Assembly (NCBI GenBank): GCA_035236585.1
Contig: CP141127.1
Span: 76,799,495 to 76,863,494 of the forward strand
DNA from: Warburgia ugandensis
Lineage: Eukaryota > Streptophyta > Magnoliopsida > Canellales > Canellaceae
Reading direction: 5' to 3'
Length of the DNA stretch: 64,000 nucleotides
Positions 39,577-52,919 of the stretch are shown here, piece after piece. The notes under the pieces were generated by a model that ran no database searches, was not told the DNA's origin, and worked only from the letters and a program-made list of their open reading frames with translations. The number at the start of each line of letters is the position of its first letter. Position 1 is the first letter of the stretch. The translations under genes and the position numbers were made by a program.

Positions 39577-39588
39577 GTCCCCCTCAAA
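39577..39588 (-). other. Polypurine tract of the Ale-like copia
   Basis: GTCCCCCTCAAA on the + strand reads TTTGAGGGGGAC on the - strand. It lies directly before the LTR start TGATGAAG, the typical copia PPT form. Confidence 0.88.
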
Positions 39589-42500
39589 CTTGAGTGTGGA
39601 AGGGCATGAATGCCGAGCTTGAACCTGAATGAATAAAATGGAGCCTTTAGTAGTGGTTTTGCGAGCATGTCCGCAAAGTTGATTTGAAGAGAATACAAAT
39701 CAAGTAACAAGCGAACCCATGGCAACTTACTTATGCACAAGATGATAATCCAATTTGACGTGCCTTGTGTGTGCATGAAAGACTTGATTGGTTGACATGT
39801 AGAGTGCATTGAGATCATCACCCAAGAGAGTAGGAATTGTTGGCAAAGAGAGGCCAATTTCTCGGCACAAATATGTAAACTAGTGAGTTCATCAGTGGTG
39901 GATGCCATGGAGCAGTATTCTGCTTCCGCTGTGAATTGAGCAACTGTAGGTTGCTTCTTGACAGCCCATGAGATGCAGTTAGCTCCAAGAAAGATATAAT
40001 AGCCAGAAGTGCTACGACGAGTGGATAGCCAGCCCAGTCAGCATCTGAGAACATATAAGTTCAAAGAACTCTTGAGTTGATGCAAGTGCCAAAATCCATA
40101 GTGCTTTTAAATAGCGAAGAATGTGCTTAATAGCTTGGAAGTGGCCAACCGTTGCAGTATGCACAGACTAACAAACGCGGCTCACTGCATAAGCTACGTT
40201 AGGACGAGTAAAGTTTAGATATTGAGGTGAGCCAACGAGACTTTTGTAGAGTTTAGGATCAACAGGAGAGAAGTCATATGACAGGACTGAGTCTTTGACT
40301 AGAATAGGTGTGCTGATGATTGAAGCTTCTAGCATGCTTGTTTTAGCTAGTATCTCACAACTATATTTTGCTTGAGTAAGCAAAAGTCTCCCTCAAATTG
40401 AACTCACTTCTACTCCGAGAAAAAAAGAAAAAAGAAAAATGTAATGAACCGAGGTCTTCAAGGGCAAACACAAAACTCAAACTGACAAACGAGTTTATCA
40501 AGGAAAGATGGAGTATCACTGGCGAGAATGATGTCATCCACATAAAGGAAAGGAGGCGAACTTTTGTGCCAATGCGTACGTAGAACAAATAGAGATGAAT
40601 CAGGTCAACTTCAATAAAAACCCACCTTGACAAAATAGGTGGACCTACCAAAGAGGCACCTTCTCGAGTCCATAGATTGCCTTGTTTCGTTTGCACACAT
40701 GATTAGGATGCAAGGGATCAAGAAAACTGAGACATTACTCCATGTAGTCTATTTCCTTCAATGATCCATGAAGCAATGCGTTCTTTGATCAAGTTGATGG
40801 ATTTTCCATTCAAGCGTAGCAGCAAGAGACAGCACTAGACGAATTGTAGTCACTTTTATAACTGGGATGTAAGTCTCAGAAAATCTAGTTCTGGTAGTTG
40901 AGTGAATCCCTGCACAATTAGACGAGATTGTCATTTGTTAAGTAAGCCATCTCATTTGAATTTACTTTTGAGTATGCATCCAAAAGCAATATGGTGCATA
41001 TGGGGCTCAAGAGGAACCAAATCTCATGTGTGCTGTTCTTCAAGTGTTTATGGCTTTTGAAATGGTTAGATCATCATGCTGGTGACTAGTCAAGAGAACA
41101 TCAGTTGCAAGAGAAGGATTTTGTCGCACTTTGTCCCTTGTGATCATCAGATGTGTATTTACAATAGAGGATGGTTGTGCGAGTGAAGATTTGTCATATC
41201 ACATAGGATGTTCTGAGAGGTTTATGACAAGTTCACCTGGTAGACTCGAGTCATCTATGTCAATGTTTGAGATAGGAACATTAAGTGGAGATGGACCTTC
41301 CGGTGCATCATAGTGGCCACGTGAGCTTGTGGGAGAGTTTTCTTCAACCAACGGTTGTGATGACTGTCTCGGAACATTCACTTGAGTGCGTACGTCTGAA
41401 TCAAGATTGATTATAGGTCGTCTTGTTGATTCCTTAGGTGACATACGTGGTGTGAGGATGTGATTTCTTGGTGAAGAATTAGGAGCCATCCGTTCATCTT
41501 TTTGAGGAAATGAAGTTGACCATCATCCTGCATCAATACGTATAAAGGATTAGCAAACAGAGGGACGTTCATCAAACACCACATCCCTTATGAGTGGTGT
41601 TGAACAATGAAGACGTATGGAAAAGATCGAGATACCAATTTGTTTGGAGAGTGATCTCACAAGTAGGGAAAACACTTACATCCAAAGACCTTTAATCCAG
41701 AGTAATCTGAGTGTGAATCATAAAGTTTTCAATAGGGCGTATCTATTCCAATAGATGTGCTTGGCAGTCTGTTAATTAGATACACTGCTGTAGCCAATGC
41801 ATCAACCCAAAATTTGTATCGCATGTGAGCCTGAATAAGCATAGTGAGTCTGGTCTCAACTATGTGCCTCTGTTTCCTTTCAGATACTCCATTCTGTTCG
41901 GGTGTGTATGAACAAGACACTTCTTGTTGAATCCCACAAGTAGCAAGATGTTAAATAAAAGTACTGGAATTGAATTTGCCAAGATCATTACTTTGAAATA
42001 TTTTGATTTTCGACAAGTTTTTGAAACTCTAGGTAACAGTTCAAATTTTCTGATTTTTTTTTTCGTTGGATAGAACCGTGAGAGCTGGTAGCAACATCAA
42101 CAAAAATGACATAGCAAGTGAATTTTTCAGAAGATAACGTTGGAGCAGATCCCCTGGTTATCACAAATGTGTTTTTTTAGAGTACTTGAGATGTGATTAC
42201 TCAAATTAAATGGCAGCCTACAGCTTTTTCCCATTTGACAGCTACTACAAATGTAAAGTCTATTTTCCAACTGGAAGTGGCAATCACATTATTGAAATTC
42301 AAAGTGTAATGACTCAGAATTTGGGTGACCTAATCTTTATGCCAGATATCAGTTGTAGATAATCCTCCTTTGGTAGCAATAGGAGCTTTATTTAAAGTAT
42401 CATCCAAACATAGAGATCACCTAGTTTACTCTCGTTGGCCAAAATCTGTTTAGTTCGAGGATCGTTGATCACAAAACTAGAAGATGAGAATTCAAATATC

Positions 42501-42899
42501 CATGAATAGTTAGAGGTAAATTTACTGAGAGAGATCATATTCTTTGTAATTTTAGGGACAACTAGAACTTTGTTTAGCTTTAAGTCCTCCAAAGGAAGCA
42601 TGGCTTATATGTGGCTTATAACGAGTATTTGAGTTGAGATTACTTGGATTATTTGTGATGTGAGATACCACTCTAGAGTATATGTACATGTAGAGATGAG
42701 GATCCATTTAATCTTTCAAGTTCACAGCTACAAGTGTCTAAGGAACATCTCCATTTTGAAATGAATAATCAAAATGATGCCAACATTCAAAATCCTCAAG
42801 GTTGTTTCTCTTGCATATTTGACAAAATTGTTTTGTATTTTCATTGTTACCACTTAAAAATGGGGCCTAGGAAAGAGTGGAATTGGGGGCAGGAGAATT

Positions 42900-43922
42900 G
42901 TGTGCAATGTTAGGCATGAATTGTGTCGTAAAGGTTTTCCAATTAAATTTGAAAACTCTTATAGTATGCACCTTAGTAGAAATGATGAATTTGTCAAATA
43001 CATTGGAAAAGTATATGGTCATACGTATATATTTTACTTTAATTCATTTGATTCTAATGAAAAATGTTTAATTTCTCAAAAAGATGATGATTCTTGGTTA
43101 TGTCAAGCAGATGCTAGGATGTCACATTTGAAAAAGCTTTAAAAAAAAGAGCTTAGTTGTTGGGTTGGCCAAAACTTCCATTTGAACAGGACAAACCATA
43201 TGATGCTTACCAGTTTCAAAAACAAACTAAATCTTCAATCAAGGTGTAAAAGATCATTTCAACTAAAAGACCTTTACAACTTCTTCACTTAGACATTTTT
43301 AGGCTAACTAGAACCATTAGTCTAGGAGGAAAGAAATATGCCTTAGTTATAGTGGATGATTTATCCTAATATACTTAGGTATCTTTCCTAGCTTAAAAGG
43401 ATGAAGATTTCCTAGCATTTTCAAAATTGTACATGAAACTCTAAAAGGAAAAAGGTTTCATGATCTCTTTGATTCAAAGTGATCATGGTGGGGAATTTCA
43501 AAACAAAAAACATTTTAGCACCTAGGACTCCTCAACAAAATAGAGTTGTTGAGAGGAAACATAGGTCACTTAAAGAACTAGCCAACACTGTGCTTTGTAA
43601 AAACAATCTTCCTAGATATATTTGGGCAAAAGCTGTGAATATAGCTTGTTTTGTTTTTAACAAATGCACAATTAAACCAATTTTGACAAAGACTCCCTGT
43701 AAAATTATGGAAAAGTGCAAAGCTTAATGTTTCTTTCCTAACAACTTTTGGTTGTAAATGTTTTTATTTTAAACAATGGCAAAGACAACTTTAGAAAATT
43801 TTATTCAAAACCTAATCTCGGAATTTTCTAAGGATATTAAATAAATAATGAAGCATATAAAGTTTTTTTTTAATTTAAGAACTCTGGTCGCAGAAGAGTA
43901 CTCATCTTCTATTTGTTGAATC
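42900..43922 (+). pseudogene. Integrase relic of the SIRE-like copia
   Basis: On the + strand a GAG-pre-integrase segment (about 42930-43140, WLCQADARMSHLKKL) is followed by the integrase core (43250-43700, with SDHGGEF and PRTPQQN-V-ERK motifs). The start of the downstream VAEEYSSS-like segment lies at about 43890. The frame is disrupted. Sequence stops being copia-like exactly at 43922. Confidence 0.8.
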
Positions 43923-44542
43923 TGTGACACCCAAGATTTTTACACATCATATAATTACAAATTTTTCAAAAGTTGGGATCTCTGATTAAAATTTTACATT
44001 TTAAAATTTACTAAAAACAAAAACTTTGAATAGAAGCATTCATTTCAAAACCTCAAGAGTCATACGACCCATAAAACCATGAATTTAATGGTGAAATGAT
44101 CTTCTCATTTCTACCAAAAATCTAACAGAGGCTCCTCTATATTTTGGACTAGCGCATTTAATGTATGCGATGCAATAAATACCTGATAAACATAATAAAC
44201 ATAAACACACAATCTACGGGACTTAGTCTTCATATCCATTTAGACCATACACTAATTTTTCATACAACCATATACCTCAATAGGAGAGTAAAAATAAAAA
44301 AGAACAACTACATTACCTATGGTCTATCCATACACTGCCAACACATCTAACAAGATACTACCGTACATCAGAGTAACAAAAGTGTAATTCATAGACATGG
44401 ATATACAATCCATCTACAATATTCAACGATGGGGTTTAACAAACCTCTTCATTGATGAGATCTTCTCCATACATTGGTGAAGGTCGCTATCATCCTCACT
44501 TGCGATCTATATACTTACCTTACATGCTGTCTCTCTTTGTAT

Positions 44543-44575
44543 CTGAGGCATTGCAAAAACATCGCAATGCCTTAG
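44543..44575. repeat. Conserved LTR hairpin, family 1
   Basis: Arms CTGAGGCATTGC and GCAATGCCTTAG with a 9-base loop. One mismatch separates them from a perfect inverted repeat. They correspond to the perfect version at 2042-2073. Confidence 0.75.
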
Positions 44576-45948
44576 TGAGCTATGCTTGTATAGGTGATGA
44601 TAATAATAGTAATAGAAATCAACAAATATTTAACGTAATATGAATAATCAAGTATCAAGTTTCAGGGCATGCGATAAATATCTTTCTCATAGAATATTTC
44701 TAACATGATCCCAATAATGAGAGTAAATAGTAATAAAATAAAGCATAAATAACATACTAAATCAACCAAATTAACAAAAATAGCTAGGGAAACTAGCTCA
44801 TAAAACTGTTGAAAACAAGACAATGAATCCATGCTACTTGTGTTTTTTCAAAACATGTTGAGTATATAAAGCCTCTTGGCTCATCAAAATGCCAATATCA
44901 AATCGATGTAACTCGTGCCAACTGATGTCTAAAAATATGCCAAATCAACTGAGCTTTTAGAGCTCATACATAAGCCAAAAGCACATTAGAGGAGAGCATA
45001 AAAAGATCAAAAAATATATCAATGAATATAAACATCATCATTAAGGACACCCTCATACATCGGTCCCAAGAGTGTAAAAAATCACATCAGTCCAATACGT
45101 CAAATACATGAGGAATATTTCAAAGAATATGTACGCCATTAATGCGGGCACCCTAAGACGAGGGTTCCACAAATGTACCACACACTTGTATGTTAGGTAA
45201 TGAGTACTCATACCAATCCTCCATGCATCATCACATCATGGTTACACAGGGAATATCCATTCTAATACACTCACTGCGCAATATGATCAAATTAAACATT
45301 AAAAGGTGCATGGACTACTATGCTACAGTGATAACCAACTCCCAGGTCTATCAACTACCACTCTCCATCGACACTAGAAGGGGAGACTAAGGGTCCGCTC
45401 TACATGGGTGAGGATTAAAACTATAGTGTGGATTACCCATGATACACTCTCTATGATATTTTCCCTTCCATGGGGCTGTTGTTTATCATCTCACAAAGTT
45501 AGAGGTTGGGTGGCAGCCGTAAGTCCCTCCTAACATAACGTCCACTGGGCAGAAACAAACGTCATAAATCCACAAATACACAAAAATCTGAATATCTCAA
45601 AAACCAGATATAAAAGAAAATAAATGATGCACAAAACATAAGATCACATGTGGCTTGCCATCCTAGAGCATAGCCCCTATCATGGGGTCAGCCTCTCAAG
45701 GACTAGCCGCCAAGCCTCATCAATCTAGTCCATCAATAAGTAAGAGATAAAACAAGATATCCAAGTGCCTCAACATGTAAAAACAAATAAAATCATCATC
45801 TAATGACTTTAATGGGTCATGGGAATTTGCTAATATCATGTGCTTTTGCTATCTCTTATAAAATACAACTCATCATAGTCAAATCATGCATCCATGAAAA
45901 AATGATAATCAATAAAATCCATGCATGCATGCATTAGTTACAAATAAA

Positions 45949-45968
45949 TATATATATATATATATATA
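45949..45968. repeat. (AT)n run
   Basis: About ten TA/AT units inside the family-1 LTR. Confidence 0.85.
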
Positions 45969-47830
45969 TCTCAATAAGAATCATAGAATAATAATACATG
46001 CATAGAATTCATTCATACTTACTGAGCTAATGTAATGAAAATTTGTAATTTCAAAACAACATGCCTATTATTAATTGTCGTCACCTACCTCAAACAAAAA
46101 ACCACTCATTTGCACCTCTCAAATCACGATTGAACTCCAGTCTATCTCAATCTATCTCAATCCCACTACCTGGGTACACATCATATCTAAGTCTAACTTA
46201 GAATATAAGTTATCTCTTTAAGTTGGATTCTTAGTTATAAAAAAATTATTATATTTTGAAATCGTAATTTACTGTATTTTAATATTATCTAGGGGTTCAC
46301 AGTCATGGAATCTCAAGGTGGGGCCCACCCTAGTTGGCTGATAAACTAAATCATGCTAAATCATTCCCACCAATAACTATCCAACTCATTTCTTAATCAT
46401 ATCATAACATATTCCTAAGTGATCATACTCATACCATGTCAATTTCAGTTAATTTCTTATTTAACCGACTAATTGTGTGTGTTTATATGTAAATTATACT
46501 TGATTTTAGCTAATTACTATAAATCAAGCAAATTAAGTGATTAGGATGATAATCCTATCTCATGTAGGTCAATATGAGATATTTGGCTATCTACGTGGTC
46601 CGATTGTCAACTGATCATCTTGAAGGTACTTGATATGCACTATCCATAGAAATCTAACCACGATCGTCCACTTGATCATTCTAGATTGAAGAATAAATTA
46701 GTAACTCTTATCAAACAATCTTAATAATTATTTGAACAATATGAATATTCAAATATGATCCAATTTCACACCTAAATCTATAATTGATCTCAGTCATTGA
46801 TCAAGATAGTCTAGATCGCTTCAAAATGCTCCATATCAAATATCTCCAATATGTATATTTTGATCAACATGCCACAAGGTTTGAAATGGATGGTCGGCAC
46901 AGATCTGATGATCTGATGTTCGATCAAGGGTCTAATCATGATCGATGGTCGGGTCTTCCCTGATCAATGAACAGGAAGATGGATTTTGTTCTCATGTTGC
47001 ATGGATCATGATGGTTGCATCAGATCTGTGAAATCCTTCCTATTAGGCAGAATAAGGGGTCAATGCTTAAGGGGGTAGTGGGGCCCATTGTGTCAACTCA
47101 GCTCACCAAAATAAGTCAGGAGCAAGCGACACTGATAGTTAGCCTACCCTAACTCACCAAAGGAAGGGAAACAAGTGTTGACAGTCACTGGTGGCTACCG
47201 AGTTTTTTACCAACTGAACCCAATAGATAGGAGGGAGAACTGACAGGAGGGGAGGGAGGGACAGTGGCTGGTGGCCCTGGTACGGTCACTACCCGAGCCT
47301 GACAGGGAAGAGGAAGATGGAGGGAGAGGAACAGGTTAGGGTCAGTGGTGGCTGCTACTCAGTCAATGTTGGTAACCCTCCTATGAAGAACAAAGGAGAA
47401 CAACGATGCACACATGGCCGACATGTTGGTTGTGCCAGTCTACAAGAACAACACAAAATAGGAGCAAGGGATGTCAGTGCACTTACTCTAGTGGTTGCAC
47501 AATCTAGAGGGGAAAGGGAAAATTAGGGCATGCTGGCTTGCCCAACTGTTAGGTCATACTAGTGAAGGAGAGAAACAGAGGGAGGAAGAAAAAGGGTTAG
47601 TGGTGCCAAGAAAGTTAGAGTAGAACAGGGGCTACATGGTGGTGCTGAGAAGGAGAAGTCCAACTGGAGGAGGAGAGAGGAAAAAAGGGAAAAGGGGAGT
47701 TCGCTAGTGGGGAGATCTAGGTTGAGGGATGGCCGGGGATAGTAGGCACCGGTGATAGTGTTGGTCGGCAGCATGGGCTTGACAGGTCGGTCAGTGTGTC
47801 TGACTCATCATTTGGTGCAGTGGTGTTGAT

Positions 47831-49122
47831 CGGCGGGCCTCCAAAAGTGGTCTCTATGTCCCTCATAACTTTTTCAGTATACTAGGATGTCATACACGAA
47901 TACTATCATAAATTTGTTTAGGATGGTCTTGAACATCATGTTCATCTAGTCCATGAAAGCAATTAGGGCATTCATCAAATCAAAGGGCATGACTTAGAAC
48001 TCATAATGTCCTTACCTAGTTTGGAAAGCTATCTTCTGGATATCCTCTTCTCTTACTTTGAGTTGGTGGTATCTTGACCTTAGATAGATCTTGGAAAACA
48101 ACCTGGATGACTACAACTTGTCAAATAAATCATCAATGCAGGGTAATGGATATTGATTTTTTATGGTAACCCCCATTCAACATCTTGTATTCAATATAGA
48201 GCCACAATAACACATCCTTTTGTCTTGACAAAGAGGATCGATGCTCCCATGGCGACGCACTTAGCCTAATGAAGCCCTTATCCAATAACTCCTGAAACTT
48301 TTCCTCTAGTTCAATTATGCTAGAAGCATTCTATACAGTACTTTGGAATTGGGCTCATGCCCGTGATGAAGTCAATGATAAAGCTTATCTCTCACTTGGT
48401 GGTAGCCTTGGCAATTCCATGGAAAGACATATAGGAATTCTTGAACTACCATCACCTCCTTCGGCTTAGGTTTTTCAACTTTTGCAACCTTAACTTGGCC
48501 AAGAAGCTGCCATCCCTTGGCAATATGTTTGGATGCCTTGGATGCCGAAATTACATATGCTCTAGTATAATTCTCTTTCCGACAAAAGGAGATTGATGTT
48601 TCCCCTAGTATATTGAATATGACTTTCTTTTTACAATAATCCATTGTGGCCCAATTTAGTGTCAACCAATTCATTCCTAGTACAACATTGAAGTTAGTCA
48701 TGTTGAGGAGGACTAGATCAATGTCTAATTGTCTGTTCTCTATTATAATTCGTATATTTGGAAGGAATTTATGTTTATACTAGGGCTTTCCCAAAGGAGT
48801 CATTATTTCTAGACAAACCTTTAAATTCCATACAAGACCATTCACACACATTGCAAAGTTATTCAAAATAAAAGAGTGGATAGAGCAAGGGTCAAATAAA
48901 ACCTTGGCAAGGTTGTCATGCATTAAAATTGTACCTTCCACTACTACCTTAGAGGCATGTTCTCCTTATTTTTCTCCCTCTTTGTTCTTGGGAAATTTTG
49001 AGCCATGTGTCTAGCTTCACTATGACCAAATCATCTAAAACCTAGTCCAGTGCAACGTTTTCCCCGTGATGCCTCCAGCATCATGCGCAATATCGAGAAT
49101 TTGGTGCTCTGTTCATGTGACT
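47831..49122 (-). pseudogene. RT-protease-zinc knuckle relic, first unit
   Basis: On the - strand the sequence matches gypsy pol. RT palm fragments, including an IVFVYDILVY-like motif, lie near 47880-47980, and other RT parts reach about 48330. The C-terminal retropepsin block is at 48600-48701 (FNVVLGMNWLTLNWATMD). Zinc-knuckle traces are near 49020-49080. The stretch 48088-48330 is closely similar to 57940-58180 of the second unit. The frame is broken. Confidence 0.75.
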
Positions 49123-52033
49123 GATGAAGTGCTTTATAAATATCATAATGTGCACAATTCTATTGAAGTATAGACCAAAAAATATGGGTTGATCCCACTA
49201 GGACTCTTTTAAGGAGTTTCAATTAAAACATAAGTTATGTTACTTGAACCGAGCCAAGCCAATGAATATAAAGATTCTAATAATCACAATTAAATGAGTG
49301 AACTAGAACAAATAAACTAAGGAATGTAAGGAACTGACTAAGAAGTAAGGCAAGCAAATAAGAAAATAATTAAAGAAAGAACTATGATGTAGAAGTTAAC
49401 TAAATAAGCAAATAAACTATCTAAGAATTCAAGGAAATTTGATTAATTGAATGATTGCATTGAAGTGTTATATAGACAAGTAAAAATTACACAAGGAGAG
49501 TAAAAGAAAGTAAAGCAATTAAATTTCTTCAACTCAAGCTTGAATTCAGCTATAGGGCACTCTTGTTGTCTTGGTCAATAAAAGCTTATATGTTTCTCTT
49601 TAATCCATATTACACTAAATTACCACGAAGCTTTTCTCATCTCCTTAAGTTGACATTAGACAACCCAAAAGTCAAATCCTTTACAATGATCCTTTAGAAT
49701 GAAGTGCTAGGGCAACTAAGAAAAGAGGTGCCTAACACCTTTTCTAAAAGATCACCACCTATAAAAGAAGAATAAAGGAAGATGGAGTGGAAGAGAGAAA
49801 ATAATTTTTTTGCATCTCCTTGGCTAGATACTCTTAAAGAAGAGGGTAGCTTTTAAGGAGAGAGGCAAGAGAGGATAAGAGGTCATTTATCTTAAGCTAG
49901 GGACCACCATAGAGGAGGCTCCTACCTTAAGATGAACTAGAATAAAAGAGAAACAAAAGGGAGATAGTAGCCCTTGGCTTAGGACTCGCCAAATTCTATC
50001 CTTAGGAGATGGTGAAGGAGATAGGCACTTTACCTTAGAAGTGATCATACTCTTCAACATGAAGCCTTTGACTAAGAATTGAGGTGGCTTTATGGAAGGA
50101 TTTGGTTTTCTCTCAACCATTAATATAGAATTGGAAAGGCTCCTTGTTGTTATAGAAGGGTAGAAAGCTTCTTTGATTTTCCTATTGATTCCAAATCCCC
50201 TAAGAAAAACACAATAGCAGGAAAAAGAAGAAGAATCGTATAATGCAAAGGATTAAGGGGTGGTGTGCATGCAAAAGAGTGTGATTGTGATGGAAGGAGA
50301 TGGTGCATGAATGGTGGTGCATGTGATGTTTATGAAGTGAAGAAGGGTTAGAACATTCTAGGTTGGGATGGTGAGAATAAGAGATGCATGTAATCTTAAG
50401 GGGAGGTACTATGCATACAATTTTTAAAGGTATGATGCATGAAAGAAGAAAATGTAATGTATGCAAGGCTAATGTGATGGAGGCATGCAGGTCTAAGGTG
50501 ATAAAGGAGAGTCATGGAGAAGTAAGTAAGAGAGGTGACTAAGTGTTATCCTAATAGTATTATTACATATAATTGTGAGGCATGAAAGTATGAATGCATG
50601 CAATCTAGAAGAGAAAAGAAAATGAAAATAATTGCATGTGAAATAGCCATGCTAGTTATGTTATACGTGTACAATAGATAAAGGAATAAACATGATGGAT
50701 GCATGCTATCCTAGATGGTACGTGCAAGATGCAAAAGCAATGAAACAAAGTAAAATATAAATGTGTTCAATTTAGGATGATGTGTGCAAAGCTAGTGAAT
50801 GCATGAAAATGGAGTGAAGAAGAAGAAGGATAAAAATAAAAAAGGAAATGGGGGTTGGTTGAGAACCCTTAAGGTTTGGTTTCACTTTTTAAGAAAGGAA
50901 AGGTGGCTAGGGTTTGTATCTTTTTTTACTTCATTCTTGACCCTTAGATCATTATGCTAACTTGAGTAACTGAGATTTGGTAGGATTGTTCTCATCCAAA
51001 AAGATCTTCTTTTATAGCTTCTTTAATCTCTATTGTTGGATTGGACTTCCCTAGACTGGATGAACTAGATTCCATTGTAATTTCCTTATCCCCCTACATT
51101 TTCCCTTCTTTTTCTCCCAACTGACCATAATTTTTTTTTCATCCAATGAGCTTTAAGCAAGGTGGGAGGTCTTTTTCCTTGAAAATAGCAAGGTAGCCCA
51201 CCAAAAATGTCTCCACCAATTAGCTCTCAGTCTGGTCTTTATTGCAGTCTACTTCTCATTGGTCTATCCTTGCTTAAGTAAGTATCCATTAATTGCTTAA
51301 AATGTACATGTACAAGGATATATCTTGGCCTTTATGTGTTTAAAAAGTAAGATGAATTTCAATCATAGATTTTCCTTAAATTGTCTCTCTCTTCTTCTCC
51401 TTCTTTTTCTCCACCAATCCTTTCTTATTTTTCGATGTAATTCATGTGGAAATGAGTGGAAATGTACACCTTGCATAAAAAATTCATACACTCTCTTAGG
51501 TGGTCCATTCCTTTAGTTGGGTAGGAGAGAGAGTGTAAGGAAGAAGTCTTATGTGAGCCCCAGTCTTTTGACTTATTTTATTTTAGAAAGCTCCCATTGT
51601 GCATGATCTTATTAAATGCGAGCTTCCCTTAGAAGCTTTTCAAGGTGGTTGTTAGCTTGCATGTATGTGTGGGAAGTTCTATCACCCTACTTTTGATACA
51701 AACACCCTATTATGAATGGATAAGGCTTAATGTTCCACTTAGGGTTTCTAATTGCTCTAACTTTTATAATGGCACCCAATTTTCAGTCTGAACTCCCTTA
51801 CTTCATGTTTGGTGTGTGTGGGTCTACAATGTAACTTGGAAGGTAAACTTGCTCTTTCATGGCTAAAATTATCAAATTTGTGCATTTTTTCATTTGTACC
51901 TTAGACTTATAAAATTAACCCTAATCAATGCTATTTATAGAAAGTTCAAGGGCTAGAACCTGCTAAATATAAAGGTATGTGTGTGTATTATTTCTATATA
52001 TATTAGCTAAGTGGGCACTTCTATGAGGGTTGA
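49123..52033 (-). repeat. Tat-type LTR inserted in the chromovirus array
   Basis: It opens TGAAGTGCTTTATAAATATC with TGTGCACAATTC and GGGTTGATCCCACTAGGACT, the Tat-type LTR signature. Gypsy protease/zinc-knuckle sequence flanks it on the left and gag of the same family on the right, so it is an insertion. Purine-rich (49750-50900) and pyrimidine-rich (50930-51480) halves mirror those of the LTR at 34250. Boundaries are good to a few tens of bases, and no target-site duplication was identified. Confidence 0.65.
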
Positions 52034-52049
52034 GACTCTAAGGGCTGCA

Positions 52050-52800
52050 TGGACCTCTTTCCTTTATTGAAATGTCCATTCGAGTTATTTCCCTTCTCTT
52101 TTTCCTTTCTCTTTATAGTTGCTCTCTTGAAATGCTACTCGAATATACAAGCCATCTCCACTACCTATACCATCACAGTAGGTCAAACACCCAAGACTCT
52201 GCTGAGTCAAGCTACAAGCCCATCAACAAGCTTTTCTATTGCCTTCTTATCACTTGTGCATGCATTGGGCACAGATCTCCATAGTCAAGTAAACTTGTTC
52301 TCATACTGAATGACAGTCATGTCAACCTACAGTAGACTGAAGAATTGTTTCTGCTTTCTTCTCTTCATATGTGGTAGAAAATGTTTGTTGAAAAACACAG
52401 TCTTAAACACTTCCCATGGTATAGCCTCAACACCCTTAAAGTGAGTTCTCTTAGTAGTCAGCCACTAGAACACTGCTTTGCCAGTAAGTACAAAGCTAGC
52501 CTTCTCACTAGGAACTTCCAACCCTTTTAAGACCTTCTCAACCTCAAAGATCCAAGCTTTGGTGGCTTCTACCTCATTCCTAACAAAAAAAGACCAAAGA
52601 TATCTTTTTAAATGAATTTAGTAAAGTCTCACATCTTTTTAAATCAACAAGAAAGCTAGTGCTCCTTATTGTAGGTTTTGCAAAAATTTTCCCAATTACT
52701 GTATCGGTTACTAGATAACATCTCTAGCTGCATTAAATATGCCTCGTGAACACCTCCTTTATTTCTTCTAGGTGGCATCTATCTCAAGATAATGTAACCC
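52050..52800 (-). pseudogene. gag relic of the chromovirus array
   Basis: The - strand carries Ty3/gypsy gag (Retrotrans_gag) traces at about 52370-52590. These include a KAWIFEVEKVLKGLEV-like segment and, further on, GKAVFWW and PWEVFKTVFFNKHF-like stretches. It lies downstream of the PBS as expected. The frame is broken. Confidence 0.7.
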
Positions 52801-52907
52801 TATATGAGTACTTTATCTAATTACTTACAATAAAGCCTAAAGTTCTTATTTTGTTGACTATTCATGCCTTTCCTCTAATAAATGGGTATGATTGATTATA
52901 ATTTGGG

Positions 52908-52919
52908 CTCTATCACCAA
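52908..52919 (-). other. Primer binding site of the chromovirus array
   Basis: GCTCTATCACCA on the + strand reads TGGTGATAGAGC, one change from TGGTATCAGAGC plus a shift inside the core. It lies five bases from the LTR edge TGTAGCCC. Confidence 0.75.

Larger units (their letters stand above)
39355..42892 (-). mobile_element. Ale/RE1-like Ty1/copia fossil inserted in the SIRE-like one
   Basis: Reading on the - strand from about 42890 leftwards: gag zinc-knuckle region (about 42790), protease and GAG-pre-integrase (about 42400-42650), integrase with YTPEQNGVSERKQRHIVE (41729-41920), reverse transcriptase (about 40170-40900), RNase H with FSDADWAGYP (about 40050), polypurine tract and a short 3' LTR. 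Only the 3' LTR is seen, so the 5' end is not represented. It is broken in many places. Lineage was judged from the integrase and RT motifs and the short LTR. Confidence 0.8.
37206..43922 (+). mobile_element. SIRE/Maximus-like Ty1/copia fossil, interrupted
   Basis: Order on the + strand: LTR remnant (about 37206-37644), degenerate PBS, gag (37713-38930), protease motif (about 39240), an inserted second copia (39355-about 42892), then GAG-pre-integrase and integrase (about 42900-43922). It is broken in many places and ends where a family-1 LTR begins. The gag of the PLFVGWKSMIMTYIQ type, the zinc-knuckle followed by a K-rich tail, and the PRTPQQN-V-ERK integrase motif point to the SIRE/Maximus lineage (family knowledge, assigned by eye). 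Confidence 0.8.
43923..47830 (-). repeat. Family-1 chromovirus LTR on the opposite strand
   Basis: It begins TGTGACACCCAAG on the + strand, the reverse of the ...TGTCACA end of the 5' LTR at 2589. Landmarks are shared in reverse with that LTR: the CTGAGGCATTGC hairpin (44543), TATGCTTGTATAGGTGAT (44581; compare 2018-2035) and CACAAAGTTAGAGGTTGGGT (45493; compare 1393-1415). A GC-rich island occupies 47040-47830. I see no LTR start motif on the right, where gypsy RT sequence of the next array begins. Small open frames such as 47317-47526 lie in the island and look non-coding. Confidence 0.7.

Noticed and set aside
47317-47526. 69-codon open frame
   Set aside because: It sits in a purine- and GC-rich part of an LTR with no recognised domain. 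No host gene structure surrounds it.
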